Assembly: GCA_008828725.1 (NCBI GenBank)
Contig: MEHQ01004176.1
Span: forward strand, 65,935-129,934
Direction of reading: 5' to 3'
From: Saccharina japonica
Taxonomy: Eukaryota; Sar; Phaeophyceae; Laminariales; Laminariaceae
DNA: 64,000 nt
This document shows, piece after piece, positions 45,538 through 56,410 of the stretch. The notes beneath the pieces were generated by a model. That model was not told the DNA's origin, did not search any database, and saw nothing but the letters and a program-made list of their open reading frames with translations. Each line of letters begins with the position of its first letter. The first letter of the stretch is position 1. A program made the position numbers and the translations under genes.

Positions 45538-47079
45538 ACAGCAACTAGCAGCAGCAGCAACAACAAAAGCTGAGAGCAGCAACAGTACAGAGGGGCGAGC
45601 TACAGCAACACAGCAGCACAGCAACACGAATACGAGGGTGTGGCCTATGTGGCCGACAGTAGCACCAAACGCGGCGGAAATTCATCGTAGCGCAAGTTAG
45701 TGCCGCCAGGATCTCTCACCGGGGATGATCCGTGAACATCCCCGGGAGGGGGTGTTAAGCTTTCATCCCCTGTAAGGTGTGGAGGTTAATACTCTGGGGT
45801 TGTTTATGAATCGGCCCCTGCGGGGATGAGTAGAGATCATCCCCTGTGAGAGATCGTGGAGGCCAAAACAGGAGCAGACCACAAAAAACCTGGAACCATA
45901 GCAGCAGTTGTAATATACAATAAAATAAATTTCCTCGAAGAATCCCCAAGAACCACGTAAGAATTTTCTTCCTCTACAATGTGGAGTACCCAGTTCATTA
46001 ATACTGCCAATCCGCTCACATGTCGAAGGTGGTATAAGGGTTAATACAAATATCGCACGAATCGTATCGTTTCAAGCACATGCTATTATTAATAATATGG
46101 TACGCGTGAATACGCATCACAATGGACTGCAGTTTGTTTTTATGACCCGTATTCGTAGTATGCATGTACAGCAAAGGAACTTCGTGCCGCCGTGTGCAAG
46201 CGGCCCCTCGAGGATGGTCGAGGAATTAAAGCTGGCAACGGGGGTGACCCCGTGGTAAGTGTTTTGCCGTGGTGCAAGAAGTATCTGCCTGGTTATTCTT
46301 CACGTCGTACTAGTATTAGGCCTCTTCTCAAAATTGTACGGGTATGAGGGTACTCCATACGAGGTTCCTCCCTGCTTCACGCTTTTGTTTCCAGCTGCTT
46401 GAGGACACGGTACGGGAAGCGACAGTTCAATCTCAAATGAACTCGATGTTTTGTGAGGCTATCAATGTGGCTACTATACTACTGCTGTAGTTTATATACG
46501 TACCAGGTATACGTACCTGGTATAATACAACAATACAGAAGTACTCGACGTAAGAGTGAGGGTGATCACGAAAGCAAGGAAAGCATGCGTCATATATGAA
46601 TACTCGTATATACAAAAAAGGACATACTCCACACACTATCGTTGAGTTTGGAGGACACACACATGCGCCATCATTCTCCTGTTCACATGCAAATCGTCTT
46701 GATTACATAGTCATCATAAAATAATCGGTACCACTGACACAGAAGGAATATGATCCCATTTAGCGGTGATCAGACCGTCGATATCGACTGCTCAGCGGCC
46801 TTTTCAGCACAGTAATAGCGCACTCTACCGTTTGCCAAGACGACGCAAAGGTTCGATCATCAGGCAAAGGGGGGGGGGGGGGAGTGGCTACACCCGAAGC
46901 ATGCCAGCGGCAGCAAGAGGCTTGTAGCCTGTCTTATCTTTTTGGTTAAGCCTCTAGGTGCTTGTAACCTGTCTCTCTTTGAGGTCAAGCCTCGACGTGA
47001 GTCGGTGGCATCTTCTCGTATCCGTTCACAGCTGTAGGTTCGGTCTAGAACCGCAGGCAGGCGCGTTCGCTGCCCGTGC
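44956..47079. other. No gene seen; CAG-rich and dispersed repeats
   Basis: It holds GCAGGCAGCAGCAGGCGCAGC repeats (45050-45145), a long CAG run (45505-45560), a GGGGATGA/CATCCCC block (45720-45850), a copy of the 17.15-kb dispersed family (46040-46120) and a G16 run near 46868. Paired TACCWGGTA sites lie at 46500-46525. Confidence 0.45.
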
Positions 47080-47770
47080 TGCCCCTGTGTTGTTCGTCGC
47101 GTCGGTATGCATGTTGGTTGCTCGTAAATAGCCTGTGCGCTGATTTGGGATCGCATGCACGAGCGGCTCAAGCGATACCTCACGACCAGATGACCAGATG
47201 TATTCTTACATTCAAACACATTCGGTGTTGCAGAGAACACCAGCAGTCAAGGGAGCCAGTTTGCTTGAGCTTCTCGCTTCATCCGGGCTTTCACGGCCAT
47301 AACGTTAAACTATCACCATCGACGATTGAGCGACGCATGTCATTCGACGTAACATACGCAGTCATGGGTACTGTCCACACTTAAGATACTGACCTATACC
47401 AAGGGTTACAGTATAGCTTCGGAGGAAGCTGTCGTGGGTAAGGTACATGACCGACCATAAACCACTGGCGCTGCTTCAGTGAAGCGGACGTGGAGGACAC
47501 GGTTTAACCCACAGTACGGTGCAGATTATTCGGCTACGTATTTGGGTTCGCCGTTATCGTAAGTACGTGTACGGAGGAACCGTAGAACCGTTTGTCATCG
47601 GCCATTACTTTCGTGGGTAAGTCCGTGCTTACCGACGAAGGTCCGTGGCAGGGTATGCCCGTTGCCAGCAGCAGAACAAGATGATCCAATAGAATACGAA
47701 ATACAGGTTGGTTGCCCGTATGTTTCAGAATGTTATGATCGCCTCCATCCGGCATACATAAAGACAACCA
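47080..47770 (+). mobile_element. Ty3/gypsy-type pol remnant (RNase H region)
   Basis: A short plus-strand phrase RYMTDHKPLALL (around 47441-47480) matches the TDHKPL signature at the start of the RNase H domain of Ty3/gypsy polymerases, in the same orientation as the LTRs. The rest of the region is heavily broken and no intact domain can be read. It is a fossil fragment that helps assign the family of the 46-kb element. Confidence 0.5.
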
Positions 47771-48189
47771 GTACTGTTGGTGTATGAAAAAGCTATTACA
47801 TTATTTGGGTAATGACAGATCCTCGTCGGTGTGCACGGAGTACCTGTGAGTGGGCGTGGAACCGAAAAGGCACTGAGCCGCGGCATGAAACAGATGAGAT
47901 TTTGCTCTTATGGAACAAACATGGACAGAAACGTGAGGAAACGAATGAAATTGACGGGAAAATATTGTGTGCAGGTTTAACCCTCCCGGTTCTCCCGACC
48001 ACACCGTTCTGTCCCAACTATCGTGGCACACGAAACTCCGCGAACGAGGGCGAACTCGCATGGACGGGAGGACGCGACAAACAGCAAGGTTACAAGACAG
48101 TGGAAGAGCGGGTCGCCACGGAAGAGCGAAGAACTTAGTCGGTTTGGCGACACCATCAAACGTGACCCGCGTGTCTTGTGAAAGTCGAA

Positions 48190-49135
48190 CCTCTGGCACC
48201 TGGATCCTGGTTGTCGGGAACTCCAGTATCTGCAGTCCGAGTATGACATCCGGACGGCTGGCTGATACTCACGTTGCCGCCCGTAACCAGGGCCTGGTTG
48301 CTATCGAGACTCTGAGGAATATGGAAGGACCTGTAAAGCTGCTGCTCTGTGGAGCATCTCGGCTGTATTAGGTTGAAAAGTGAGGTGAGCACTTTGTCAA
48401 TCGCTGCCGATCGAGAGATGAGGTGAGCATCTCTCGCGCGTGTTGCAGGTTGGTTTGACGGTAGCACTCGCGCGCACGTGCTTTGGGCTGGAAGTATGTC
48501 ACAGTGGCGGGACGGCGAGGAGCAGAGCGCCTACGCTGTCACCGGCCTATGACCGGGATACCTGCTTTGCGCCGACGGTAATTATACGTCGGGCAGGGGG
48601 GGTGTTGCAGTGGGGCGGGCGCTAGGATACTGAGAAGCACCACGGCTGTCCGAACCAGCGTCGCGGGGAGGGTCTACATGTCCGCAGGGACGGAAGGGCA
48701 AGCTAACCAGCAAGCATCTTAATAACAGTAGAAGAACCGGTCGTCACGGAGACGCGAGGAACCAGTCGGGTCGGCAGCATCAATCGCGACCCTGTACAAC
48801 ACCATCAACAGCGACCCAGGGGGTCTTCGGGGTGTTGGGAATCTGGCAACCGGGGTTCTGGTTGTTGAGAGCTTCAGTATCTGGAGTCCGGGTGTGAGGT
48901 CCGGAGGGCTGGCTGATATTCCCCCGCGAACCTGGGCCTGATTGTGATTTGGGTTCAGTAGATGTCCGGAGTTTGTCGGTCTATCAATAGCAACTGGGTA
49001 GAGTACCTCGGCGGTATCCGGTTGAAACGTAAGGTGAGCACTTTGTCAATCGCCGCCGATCGGGAGATGAGGTAAGCATCTCCCGTGGGTGTTGCAAGTA
49101 GGTTTGGTGGTAACACTTCGACGGTGAAAGGTAAG
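48190..49135. repeat. Diverged tandem duplication, unit about 645 bp, in the 3' part of the LTR element
   Basis: Phrases recur about 645 bp apart: AGCACTTTGTCAATCGC (48388 and 49034), GGCTGGCTGATA (48257 and 48908), and GTATCTGSAGTCCG (about 48228 and 48880). The copies are well diverged. No reading frame is conserved between them. Confidence 0.65.
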
Positions 49136-49539
49136 CACCTGTCATGCAATTGTCGACCGGGTCGGCGAAGGTGAGCGCCGTCTCGGGTTCGTGCTGGGGA
49201 GAAGGGCCCGTCTCTGTTTTTCGTGTTTTCTGTTACACGTGGTTGTTGGATCGAACACGTCACCCAGCGGTTGCGAGTGGGAATGTTCTCTGTGGACGGC
49301 GTCGTGGGCGCAGCAAGAACAAGAGTCGAGCAGATAGATTCATGACGCGCGGGCTGAGTTCTACAATCGACAAGGAACGCTTAGGAGTAGTACGAGGCAT
49401 TGGTTGATCGAGCTCGGCTGTCTCAGGAATGGACAAGGGCCAGCACGGACGCACGTCTCGCCATCGTACAAGGTCTCCGTCGCCACACCACCAAATTTCC
49501 CACCTACGGCGTAGGACGGAGGAGGAAGGCACACTCGCT

Positions 49540-49913
49540 GTCACCGGATATTAACCGGGATGCCCGCTTGGCACCGACGCTCACATGCGCCGGGCTGGGG
49601 GGGAAACGCAGCGACGGGTAGCCGAGGAGGAACGGGATATCGGTTCATAGCCTGGAATGCCCGCTTGGTACCGACGCTCACACGCGCCGGGCTGGGAGGG
49701 TGTTGCAGCAACGGGGGCGCCGAGGAACCAAGGCGCACCTGACGGCAGGGAAGCCCGCTCTGGGCCGACGATAGTCAACACGTCGGACAGTGGGGGTGTT
49801 ACAAACGCCGGGCCGACGACGAGGATGGAGGAGGAGGGCACACACGCTTTTACCGGGCCGTAACCGGGATGCCCGTTTTGACCCGACGATAGTTATGCGT
49901 CGGGCAGGGCGGG
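49540..49913 (+). repeat. Tandem modules leading into the 3' LTR, with polypurine-like tract
   Basis: About four irregular modules of 95-110 bp, each with an ACCGGGATGCCCGCTT-like start, an ACGCGTCGGGCAGGG-like stretch and a GGGTGTTGCAG-like end. An older copy lies at 48535-48612. The last module supplies GGGCAGGGCGGG just before the LTR, the position of the plus-strand primer tract. Some modules include the first bases of the LTR. Confidence 0.55.
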
Positions 49914-50435
49914 TGTTGCAGCGGGCTGTGTGAGCCAGAGGACAATACTGTGATGCGTAAGCGACTGTCGTGGCAAGTGTTACGCGGGGGGTCCATCGTT
50001 ATAACGGGGGTCAAGCTGTACGAGGCTCCCCGCTCGAGCAATGGAGGTTGAGGATGGGTTCCCCGTCATAGGAACGCCATTATGCCAATGGAACGCCGAA
50101 TCAGGGTAAAAGCTGGGCGTTTTGCTCAATTGGCTACCACCTGGTGTTTATTCAATACCACTCCCAAGTAAAAGATCAAAGTCAAACCCAATGTCTATCG
50201 TTCAGTGATATGTCCATATACATGTGTCCACCTGTCTATTGTCCGCTATGATCTTGTCTTACGCTTAACCAACGCATTACGCACCCAACACCCGAACACT
50301 CGGGGCATTCGGGAGCTCTGGACGAGAGCTCGGTTAGCCTTTCAGGAGGCAACTCTCTTATCTCCATCGAACTCAAGCAGCAATGAGTTGAGCCTTCTCT
50401 CGGGACTGGCCCGAGAGGTGGACGCTGCTGTAACA
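49914..50435 (+). repeat. 3' LTR (522 bp)
   Basis: The same length and ends as 4279-4800, about 95% identical. It is followed by CGAC and then by the missing half of the satellite unit that the 5' LTR interrupts. Confidence 0.85.
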
Positions 50436-50670
50436 CGACAGCAACATATGGAACAGCAGCAGCAGCACAGGAGTCACACATACGCACATCAACTACCGTT
50501 GCTACTACTGTAGTACTGCTGCTGCTCCTGCTGTGTGTAGGTTACATACCTACCTCCCAACTTCGAAAGCGGGACAGTTCGAAAGTGGAACACTTGGCAA
50601 AGTTCAATCATAAAATATCTAGTACAACACAGCAGTGCAAGTAACCCGTAAAGATGATACGGACCTCTGC
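50436..50670. repeat. CAG-rich satellite (right part) with target-site duplication CGAC
   Basis: CGAC (50436-50439) then AGCAACATATGGAACAGCAG continues the unit broken at 4278. The CTGCTGCTCCTGC tract, the CTTCGAAAGCGGGACAG block and the GTAACCCGTAAAGATGATA end follow as in the left units. Confidence 0.8.
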
Positions 50671-51065
50671 GGACCACTCTCTACTTCAAGCACAGATCTA
50701 TGTATGTTTCTATAATACCACGTATCGTACTCGGTAGTACCAGCTACACGCCGTACATGTTAATATAGCATGTATAGATGTGTTCTGGTGTTGAACCAGG
50801 CCCAGCAAATTCACAGCGGTGATGGAGCCTGCATCCATCTATCAAGTAGTCGTGCCGACGGCTCCCCTGCTTGCCCTGGGTTCCCGAGACAACGATGCGG
50901 TTCGCAACCGTGCAGTGAACGAGCGCGGATTACCTGGTGCTGGCTTGGTGATTTGTGGTGAGGTTTGATAGTTGCCGTTCTTGGCGAGCCCACCAGCCGT
51001 TTTACTAGAACAGCACACAACACAACATTTGAAACAGGCTATGAATACTCGTAGTTAACCCAGTT

Positions 51066-51195
51066 TGATATTTAGAGGAAATCCTAAATTCGGGAGTCGT
51101 TTTACATTCAAGTTTTAGCGTTGAAAGCAGCATCTCTCAAATAAGAAATGCAGCCTTGTCCAGCTTTCCTGTTTCTTATAAGGTGTCCTGTACTG
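51066..51195 (+). mobile_element. TA-type MITE, copy 4, left end lost
   Basis: The core (GCATCTCTCAAATAAGAAAT) and right end (TTCTTATAAGGTGTCCTGTACTG) match the family at 18731 and 44290. The left terminal repeat is missing. It lies outside the 46-kb insert, showing that the family is genome-wide. Confidence 0.6.
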
Positions 51196-51214
51196 GTTGG
51201 TATTAAATGTTTCA

Positions 51215-51985
51215 CAGATTCTCCGAGTACCTTGGAGTAAAGTAAGGAGTACTGGAGATAAAATACTTGAGGTACTTCGTGTACTCGAGAGTATTTCGGG
51301 GTTCGATACTCCGGGATACTTCTCGTACTCGGGAGTATTTCGGGTATGAACACTCTCGATACTGCTTGTACTCGGAGTATTTCGGGGTCCGATACTGCGG
51401 GTACTCCTTTTACTCCGAGTATTTGGGGCTTCAGTACTGCTCATACTCCCAAGTACTCCGAGTATTCAGGCCGCAAGTACTCTAATATAAGTACTCGGAG
51501 TACGAAATGTACTCGATACTCAAGTCGGAGTGTGAAGTACGTTAGGAGCATCTTCGCAATATTTTAAAGACTCGGCCGTCATTCCTCCCAGGTTCTAGGG
51601 GCATGTGACTGGCGTTTATACCATTTCAAAATTCACAGATGCTGCCATTACCTGCGAGTATAATTAAAGTATTTTAGAGGAAAAAATACTTCAGGTACTT
51701 TGTGTACTCGCAATATTTCGGTGTTCAATACAACTCTCGATACTCGGCGTACTCTGAGTAATTTACATGTTTGTACTCCGAGTACTGCTTGTACTCGTGT
51801 ATAAGTACTGCTCATACTCCCAGTACCCGGATTATTTGGGCCTTCAGTACTGCTCATACTCCAAGTACTCCGAGTATGTAGGCCACCAGTACTTTAATAC
51901 TCTCAGTACTCGGAGTACGAAAAATACTCGATACTACGAGTATTCCGAGTATACTCGGTGTATCGAGTATACTCGGAGCATCTGT
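51215..51985. repeat. Degenerate minisatellite rich in TACTCSGAGTA palindromes
   Basis: About twenty-five copies of ACTCGGAGTA / TACTCCGAGTA-like words with spacers of 15-30 bp, in two blocks (51215-51545 and 51690-51985). Because the word is a palindrome, the strand can form many local hairpins. Confidence 0.8.
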
Positions 51986-52029
51986 GAAATGTTTGCTAAA
52001 TTGTTTCTGTACGATACGTAGAGAACCAT

Positions 52030-52500
52030 GCCAGGGGTTATTCCCGGGTATTATTACCTTACAAAGAACTTCTGTAAGTTCTGTGCGACACTCATACCCG
52101 TACCCGGAACTTCTGCAAGTTCTGTACGCCCGTGCCACAATACCCGGCGTACAGGTACAACGCTTTTATACCCGTACGGAACTTCTGTGAGTTCTGTACG
52201 CCCGTGCCACAATACCCGGAACTTCTGTGAGTTCTGTAACACTCTCATACCCCTACCCGGAACGTCTAGAAGTTCTGTACGACATCTATAATATCCATAC
52301 CCGGAACTTCTGTATGTTCTGTACCCTCCGTGCTACAATACCCGGGGTGAGGGTACAACTACTTTATACCCGCAAATAACTTCTGTGAGTTCTGTACGCC
52401 TGTGTCACAATACCCGGAACTTCTGTGAGTTATATACTACTTTCATACCCGTACCCGGAACTTCTGTAAGTTCTGTAACACTCCCATACCCGTACCCTAA
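52030..52500. repeat. Minisatellite, unit about 45-60 bp (ACCCGGAACTTCTGTRAGTTC)
   Basis: Nine or so copies of GGAACTTCTGTGAGTTCTG separated by variable spacers (TACGCCCGTGCCACAATACC or CACTCATACCCGTA). The two spacer types alternate irregularly. Confidence 0.8.
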
Positions 52501-54522
52501 ATCCACAAACCCAACAGAACATGACCTTGTAAGATTCCCCATACGAAGTCAAGATACTACGGGGAGAAACACAATGTGGGATTCGCACTCCAATTTTCAT
52601 TTTTTTTGTCTGGATTTTTGTATAAGTCCTACCAGGTAGATCAGAGCAAGACAAAGGCATTGCCTCCTGCACCTTTTGATTTTTGTTTTTTTCTGTCAGT
52701 TGTGGCCGAAACCAATTTCCAGAATTATCTAAAATGTGCGTAGTTCACAAAAAAAAAGGTGCAATAGGTAATCCCCTCGGAAGACTAATATGAAGCACGT
52801 GTCAAGTTTTCAGATCAAAACTCGAAAAACGGACTGAAAAAGTGCCTGGCCAATTCAAACGTTGATCTTGGCCAGCCCAGTTCGTAGGCCTCGCCAATAC
52901 CCGTGGTGAAACTAGGTGACCAAGCCCTGACGTAAGGCCGAAGGTGGTACATCCGGACCCGGTATACTCTTGTTAACGTACACATGTGTTATTCAGAGGC
53001 AAAATCTGACCGTACTACTGCACCGTTTCGTACTCTAAATTCCCTTTATACATCGAACTTGCTGATTGTGTGGTCGAGTAAACAAAATCTCTCCTCAAAT
53101 CCAATCTCTGGACATTTTTTGAGGAAAAAGTTGGTCGAGCCATTTCGATATACCCACGACACTACTGCAGGTATCAGAGAAATCGATACGAAAAACTTTA
53201 AGCTGACGATAAATATACATATATATTGGAGCCGCGCAATGGCGTGAAACAAGGACGTCTGCGATGAGCCAAAAAAAAATAAAACCGTGGTGCCAAGCGG
53301 CGACCGCCGAAGTATTAGGCAAAGCCTCCAACACCCACTACCAGATCGCAGAGTTCAAGAAACCATATAGACCAGACGAGCGCTTACCTTGTGCCCCATG
53401 CGCCCGGGAAAATTACGATTGGTGGTTGAGACACACTGGAAGGGTTCGTTCATCCGGGCATACGTGTCGGCCGGTCCTCCAAGGCATGCGGCGCAAGAAG
53501 GGGACGCGGGCTCTAGACAGCCAGCCTCTCGGAAAATTGACGCCAGAGTACGCCCACCTATCTGCTTGAAGGCAAACGTGCGGAAATATTTCAAAACGTG
53601 CACGGAACGTCCCCATCAAATACAGTTATGTCAACAAAGAACTCCTACGTGTAGGACATGCGAATAATGACATGTACTTTTAGCAACAAAAGTAAGTGAA
53701 ATACTGGGAGGTGAATAAGACCCAACCTACACTACACATCTTCAAAATGAATCAGGCGGTCCAACCTCAAATACTTACCAATACAACAATAACACGATGA
53801 CTGAAAGCTAACCGAGACAGCGCAGCAGCAATGCTTGCTGCATTTGTTGGGGTTGGACGCATGACACCGAACAGTAAACGCAAAAATCAAAATCACAGGG
53901 ACGATACCTTCAAGGTTTGCAGATCGTTGTACACTTTTTGGGTCGCAGGAACCAAGAACGTCGGCACCCGAACCTGTCCAGATTCCAGAGATATAGAAAA
54001 AATGTACGTTTCGTTGACAAAACGAAATTGAGAAAAGTATGATGACATCTCGCCTACCGGCTGATATGTACAAACTCACGACAATGGACACTGCAATAGC
54101 AAAATATGGTGCAATGGATGGGTCTATCGTCGTCGGTGAAAGGCGTTGCTTGGTACCTTCCTCAATATATTATCGTCGGTAATATATATCAATAGATTCA
54201 TTTCCCCAACACATTTTTCAGGCAGCAGTCTTCTGCAGTCCTTCGGTGAAGGGTATTGTCACCGACAATGGCTATCAACGGGAAGCTACCACAATCTATT
54301 GGGGTCGACAATGGCTATATCGATAGAACCCTCACACAATCTCTGGTGGCCGGCAGTGGCCATCGATGGATACGGTGCACGCTCTCTTGTCGTGGGTAAT
54401 GTTTATCGATTGACGAGTATCGCCGGTCCATTGCCAAACACATACTGGTACATTTTTTATTTCATTTTTCCACATCCCATTTAGTATCTTCGTCCGTCGT
54501 TTCTCTCTCGTTGCAATTAATA
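52501..54522. other. No supported gene
   Basis: A plus-strand frame at 53264-53569 (101 codons, with CAPCARENYDWW) is the longest but has no family, splice sites or bias that I can support. There is a small repeat at 54240-54370 (CGACAATGGCTAT, GGCAGTGGCCATCGATGG) and one TACCAGGTA near 52628. Confidence 0.4.
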
Positions 54523-54785
54523 GTCGTAATTCAGATCTGGGGTCACAAAGTAGGCTTCTCTCCTTCCTCCCCCACTACGGTTCGTGCCTTGCATTTTTAT
54601 CGCGAAAAGACTTCAACCCTTTCTACCCACGCCATTATTAATAGGCGCTCTCAGCAGTTGATTCCTTTTTTATTTATTTTTGCAAACAAACCCAAATGTC
54701 CAACCCACGTGAGATTCGAACCCCATAAATCAACTCATGGAAGCATTCGAGGGTACCACTAGACAATCGGGGCGACCGACTCGAT
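54523..54785 (-). mobile_element. tRNA-derived SINE-like unit
   Basis: Read on the minus strand: an A-box-like TGTCTAGTGGTA (near 54760), a B-box-like GGGTTCGAATCTC (near 54715), an A/T-rich stretch, then a tail of about 115 bp (54640-54523) that recurs in the same sense at 36835-36950. The head does not fold as a full tRNA. The shared tail without the head at 36.8 kb is what a 5'-truncated retroposed copy would look like. Confidence 0.45.
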
Positions 54786-54799
54786 GTGCATTATTATCA

Positions 54800-55195
54800 A
54801 GGAAAACAAATCTACGTTGTGCTACAGCAATTTCATCTTTAGTCGGCATGTCATTGTTGCAGCAATGAGTGTGATATATCGTGATTGGGAGTAATGGGTA
54901 TCGCCGGTCTACTGTAGTGTCAAACACGAAGTGCACTACGAGTACGAGTATTAAAAAAAAAAACAAAGCTACGTCGTGCGACAGCAAGTTCATCTATTGT
55001 CGGTTTGTCATTATTGCAAGCAATGACAGTGCTATATCGTGATTGGGAGTAATAAGTATCACCAGTCTATTGCGATACCCATGCACTATTTCTATTAAAC
55101 ACAAAGCAACATAATATACGTTGTAAGTTCATCTATTGTTTTACAGCGTGTGATAAATCCAGCAATGCGTGTGCCATAAATTGTGATCAGTATAA
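54800..55195. repeat. Three diverged tandem units of about 150 bp
   Basis: ACAAAKCTACGTYGTGC, TTCATCTWTWGTCGG and TATATCGTGATTGGGAGTAAT recur near 54810, 54965 and, more weakly, 55105. Confidence 0.65.
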
Positions 55196-55411
55196 ATGAG
55201 TGCATTATACATTACTAAAATGTATTGCGATCGAATCATGCAACTTACGGGGGTAGTCATTTGTTGCTTGCCTAGTCATTTGACCATTGACCACGCATCC
55301 CTTTCGAAACGGAGCACCGTTCCTACTCCTGATATAGACGCCTCCGACAGTTGGGCGACCATTACGTTGTTTCCAAATATTAAAATATTATAACATAACA
55401 CGAAAAATATG

Positions 55412-56410
55412 TCATCCCTTCATTTTCCGAGCGCGACGCCCATTGGTCGAAGGGGGCCCCCAGGGCGCCCTTGGCCAGACAGGGGCCGCGGCGCGCACAG
55501 CAGGAGTTACTACCCCCTCAAAGGAACCGTCCAGTCCCGCCGCACCCAGGAACGATAGGGTCCCATCCCCGGTTCGAAAATCCCTCCGTATCTCTACAAC
55601 GACAACCACCCGGGGACGAAAAAAACGACCCCACGGCTCGAAACCACCCCGCACGGTGTGCAAACCAGAGCCGCACCGCCAGATCGCTGATTGGCTGGGG
55701 CTCGAAATAAAGCCAGCACCACCCGGGGACGAGAGGGCTTCGTCCCCGGATCGGAAATTCCTCCATACATGTACAACTCCATCAGCACGGGGACGAAAAC
55801 CGAGATCTTCCGGGTCGACACCGCCGGCCACGACGTGGGAACCACAGCCACACCGGCCGATCGCTGATTGGCTGAGGCTCGTAAACAAAGCCAGAGCCAC
55901 CCGGGGACGCCATAATACCATCCCCCGATCGTAAATACTGCCATACATCCAAAACTCCTCACCGGGGACGATTGATCCCCATCCCCGGTTCGGAAATCCC
56001 TCCGGATCTCTACAACTTCGATCATCCGGGGACGAAAAAACAATCCCCCGGTCCGAATTCGCCCCGCACGGTGTGGAAACCCCAGCTCGACCGACCGATC
56101 GCTGATTGATTGGGGCTCGAAAATACAACCACCGCCACCCGAGGACGATAGGGCCCCATCCCCGGCTCGGGAATCCCTCGATACATGTACAATTCCAACA
56201 ACGCGCGGACGAAACCCGAGGCCCCCCGGGTCGACAGCGACGCGCACGGTGTGGGAACCCCAGCCCGACCGGCCGATCGCTGATTGGCTGGGGCTCAAAA
56301 ATGAAGCCAGCGAAAAAAACAAAAGCCCGGGCACGAAAAACGACACCCCCAATGTCGATACCGCCGCTCACGGTGTGGAAGACGCAGTGCCACTGGCGCT
56401 ATAGATGCTT
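55412..56410. repeat. 176-bp CCAAT-containing array 1, with header
   Basis: A header of about 130 bp (ATTGGTCGAAGGGGGCCC...) is followed by five units of about 176 bp. Landmarks per unit: ACCCGGGGACGATAGGG, a CATCCCCGGTTCG stretch, CCTCCRTACATSTACAACTCC, CGCACGGTGTGGAAACC and CGCTGATTGGCTGGGGCTCG. GATTGGCTG positions near 55690, 55865, 56105 (variant) and 56280 give the period. Confidence 0.85.

Larger units (their letters stand above)
4279..50435 (+). mobile_element. 46-kb LTR-bounded insertion: old Ty3/gypsy-type LTR retrotransposon shell filled with other sequence
   Basis: Seen in the sequence: two 522-bp direct repeats with TGTTGCAG...CTGTAACA ends, a 4-bp flanking duplication (CGAC), a TGG-type primer-binding-site candidate after the left repeat, a G-rich tract before the right repeat, and left and right flanks that join into one continuous satellite unit when the insert is removed. 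A degraded pol remnant with the RNase H signature TDHKPL lies at 47.4 kb in the same orientation. Inference: this is one insertion event by a Ty3/gypsy element, later enlarged by nested insertions and tandem growth to 46 kb. It is a broken fossil: most of gag-pol is not recognisable and what remains has many breaks. LTR divergence of about 5% says it is not recent. The host-type repeat families inside also occur outside. Confidence 0.8.

Noticed and set aside
47812-48199. Plus- and minus-strand open frames of 108-134 codons in the 3' part of the LTR element
   Set aside because: No domain is recognised, the frames overlap on both strands, and the region is a diverged tandem duplication without a conserved frame.
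55412-56371. Minus-strand open frames of 319 and 252 codons
   Set aside because: They run through the 176-bp array and their protein repeats follow the DNA repeat in two frames at once. They are produced by the satellite and are not genes.
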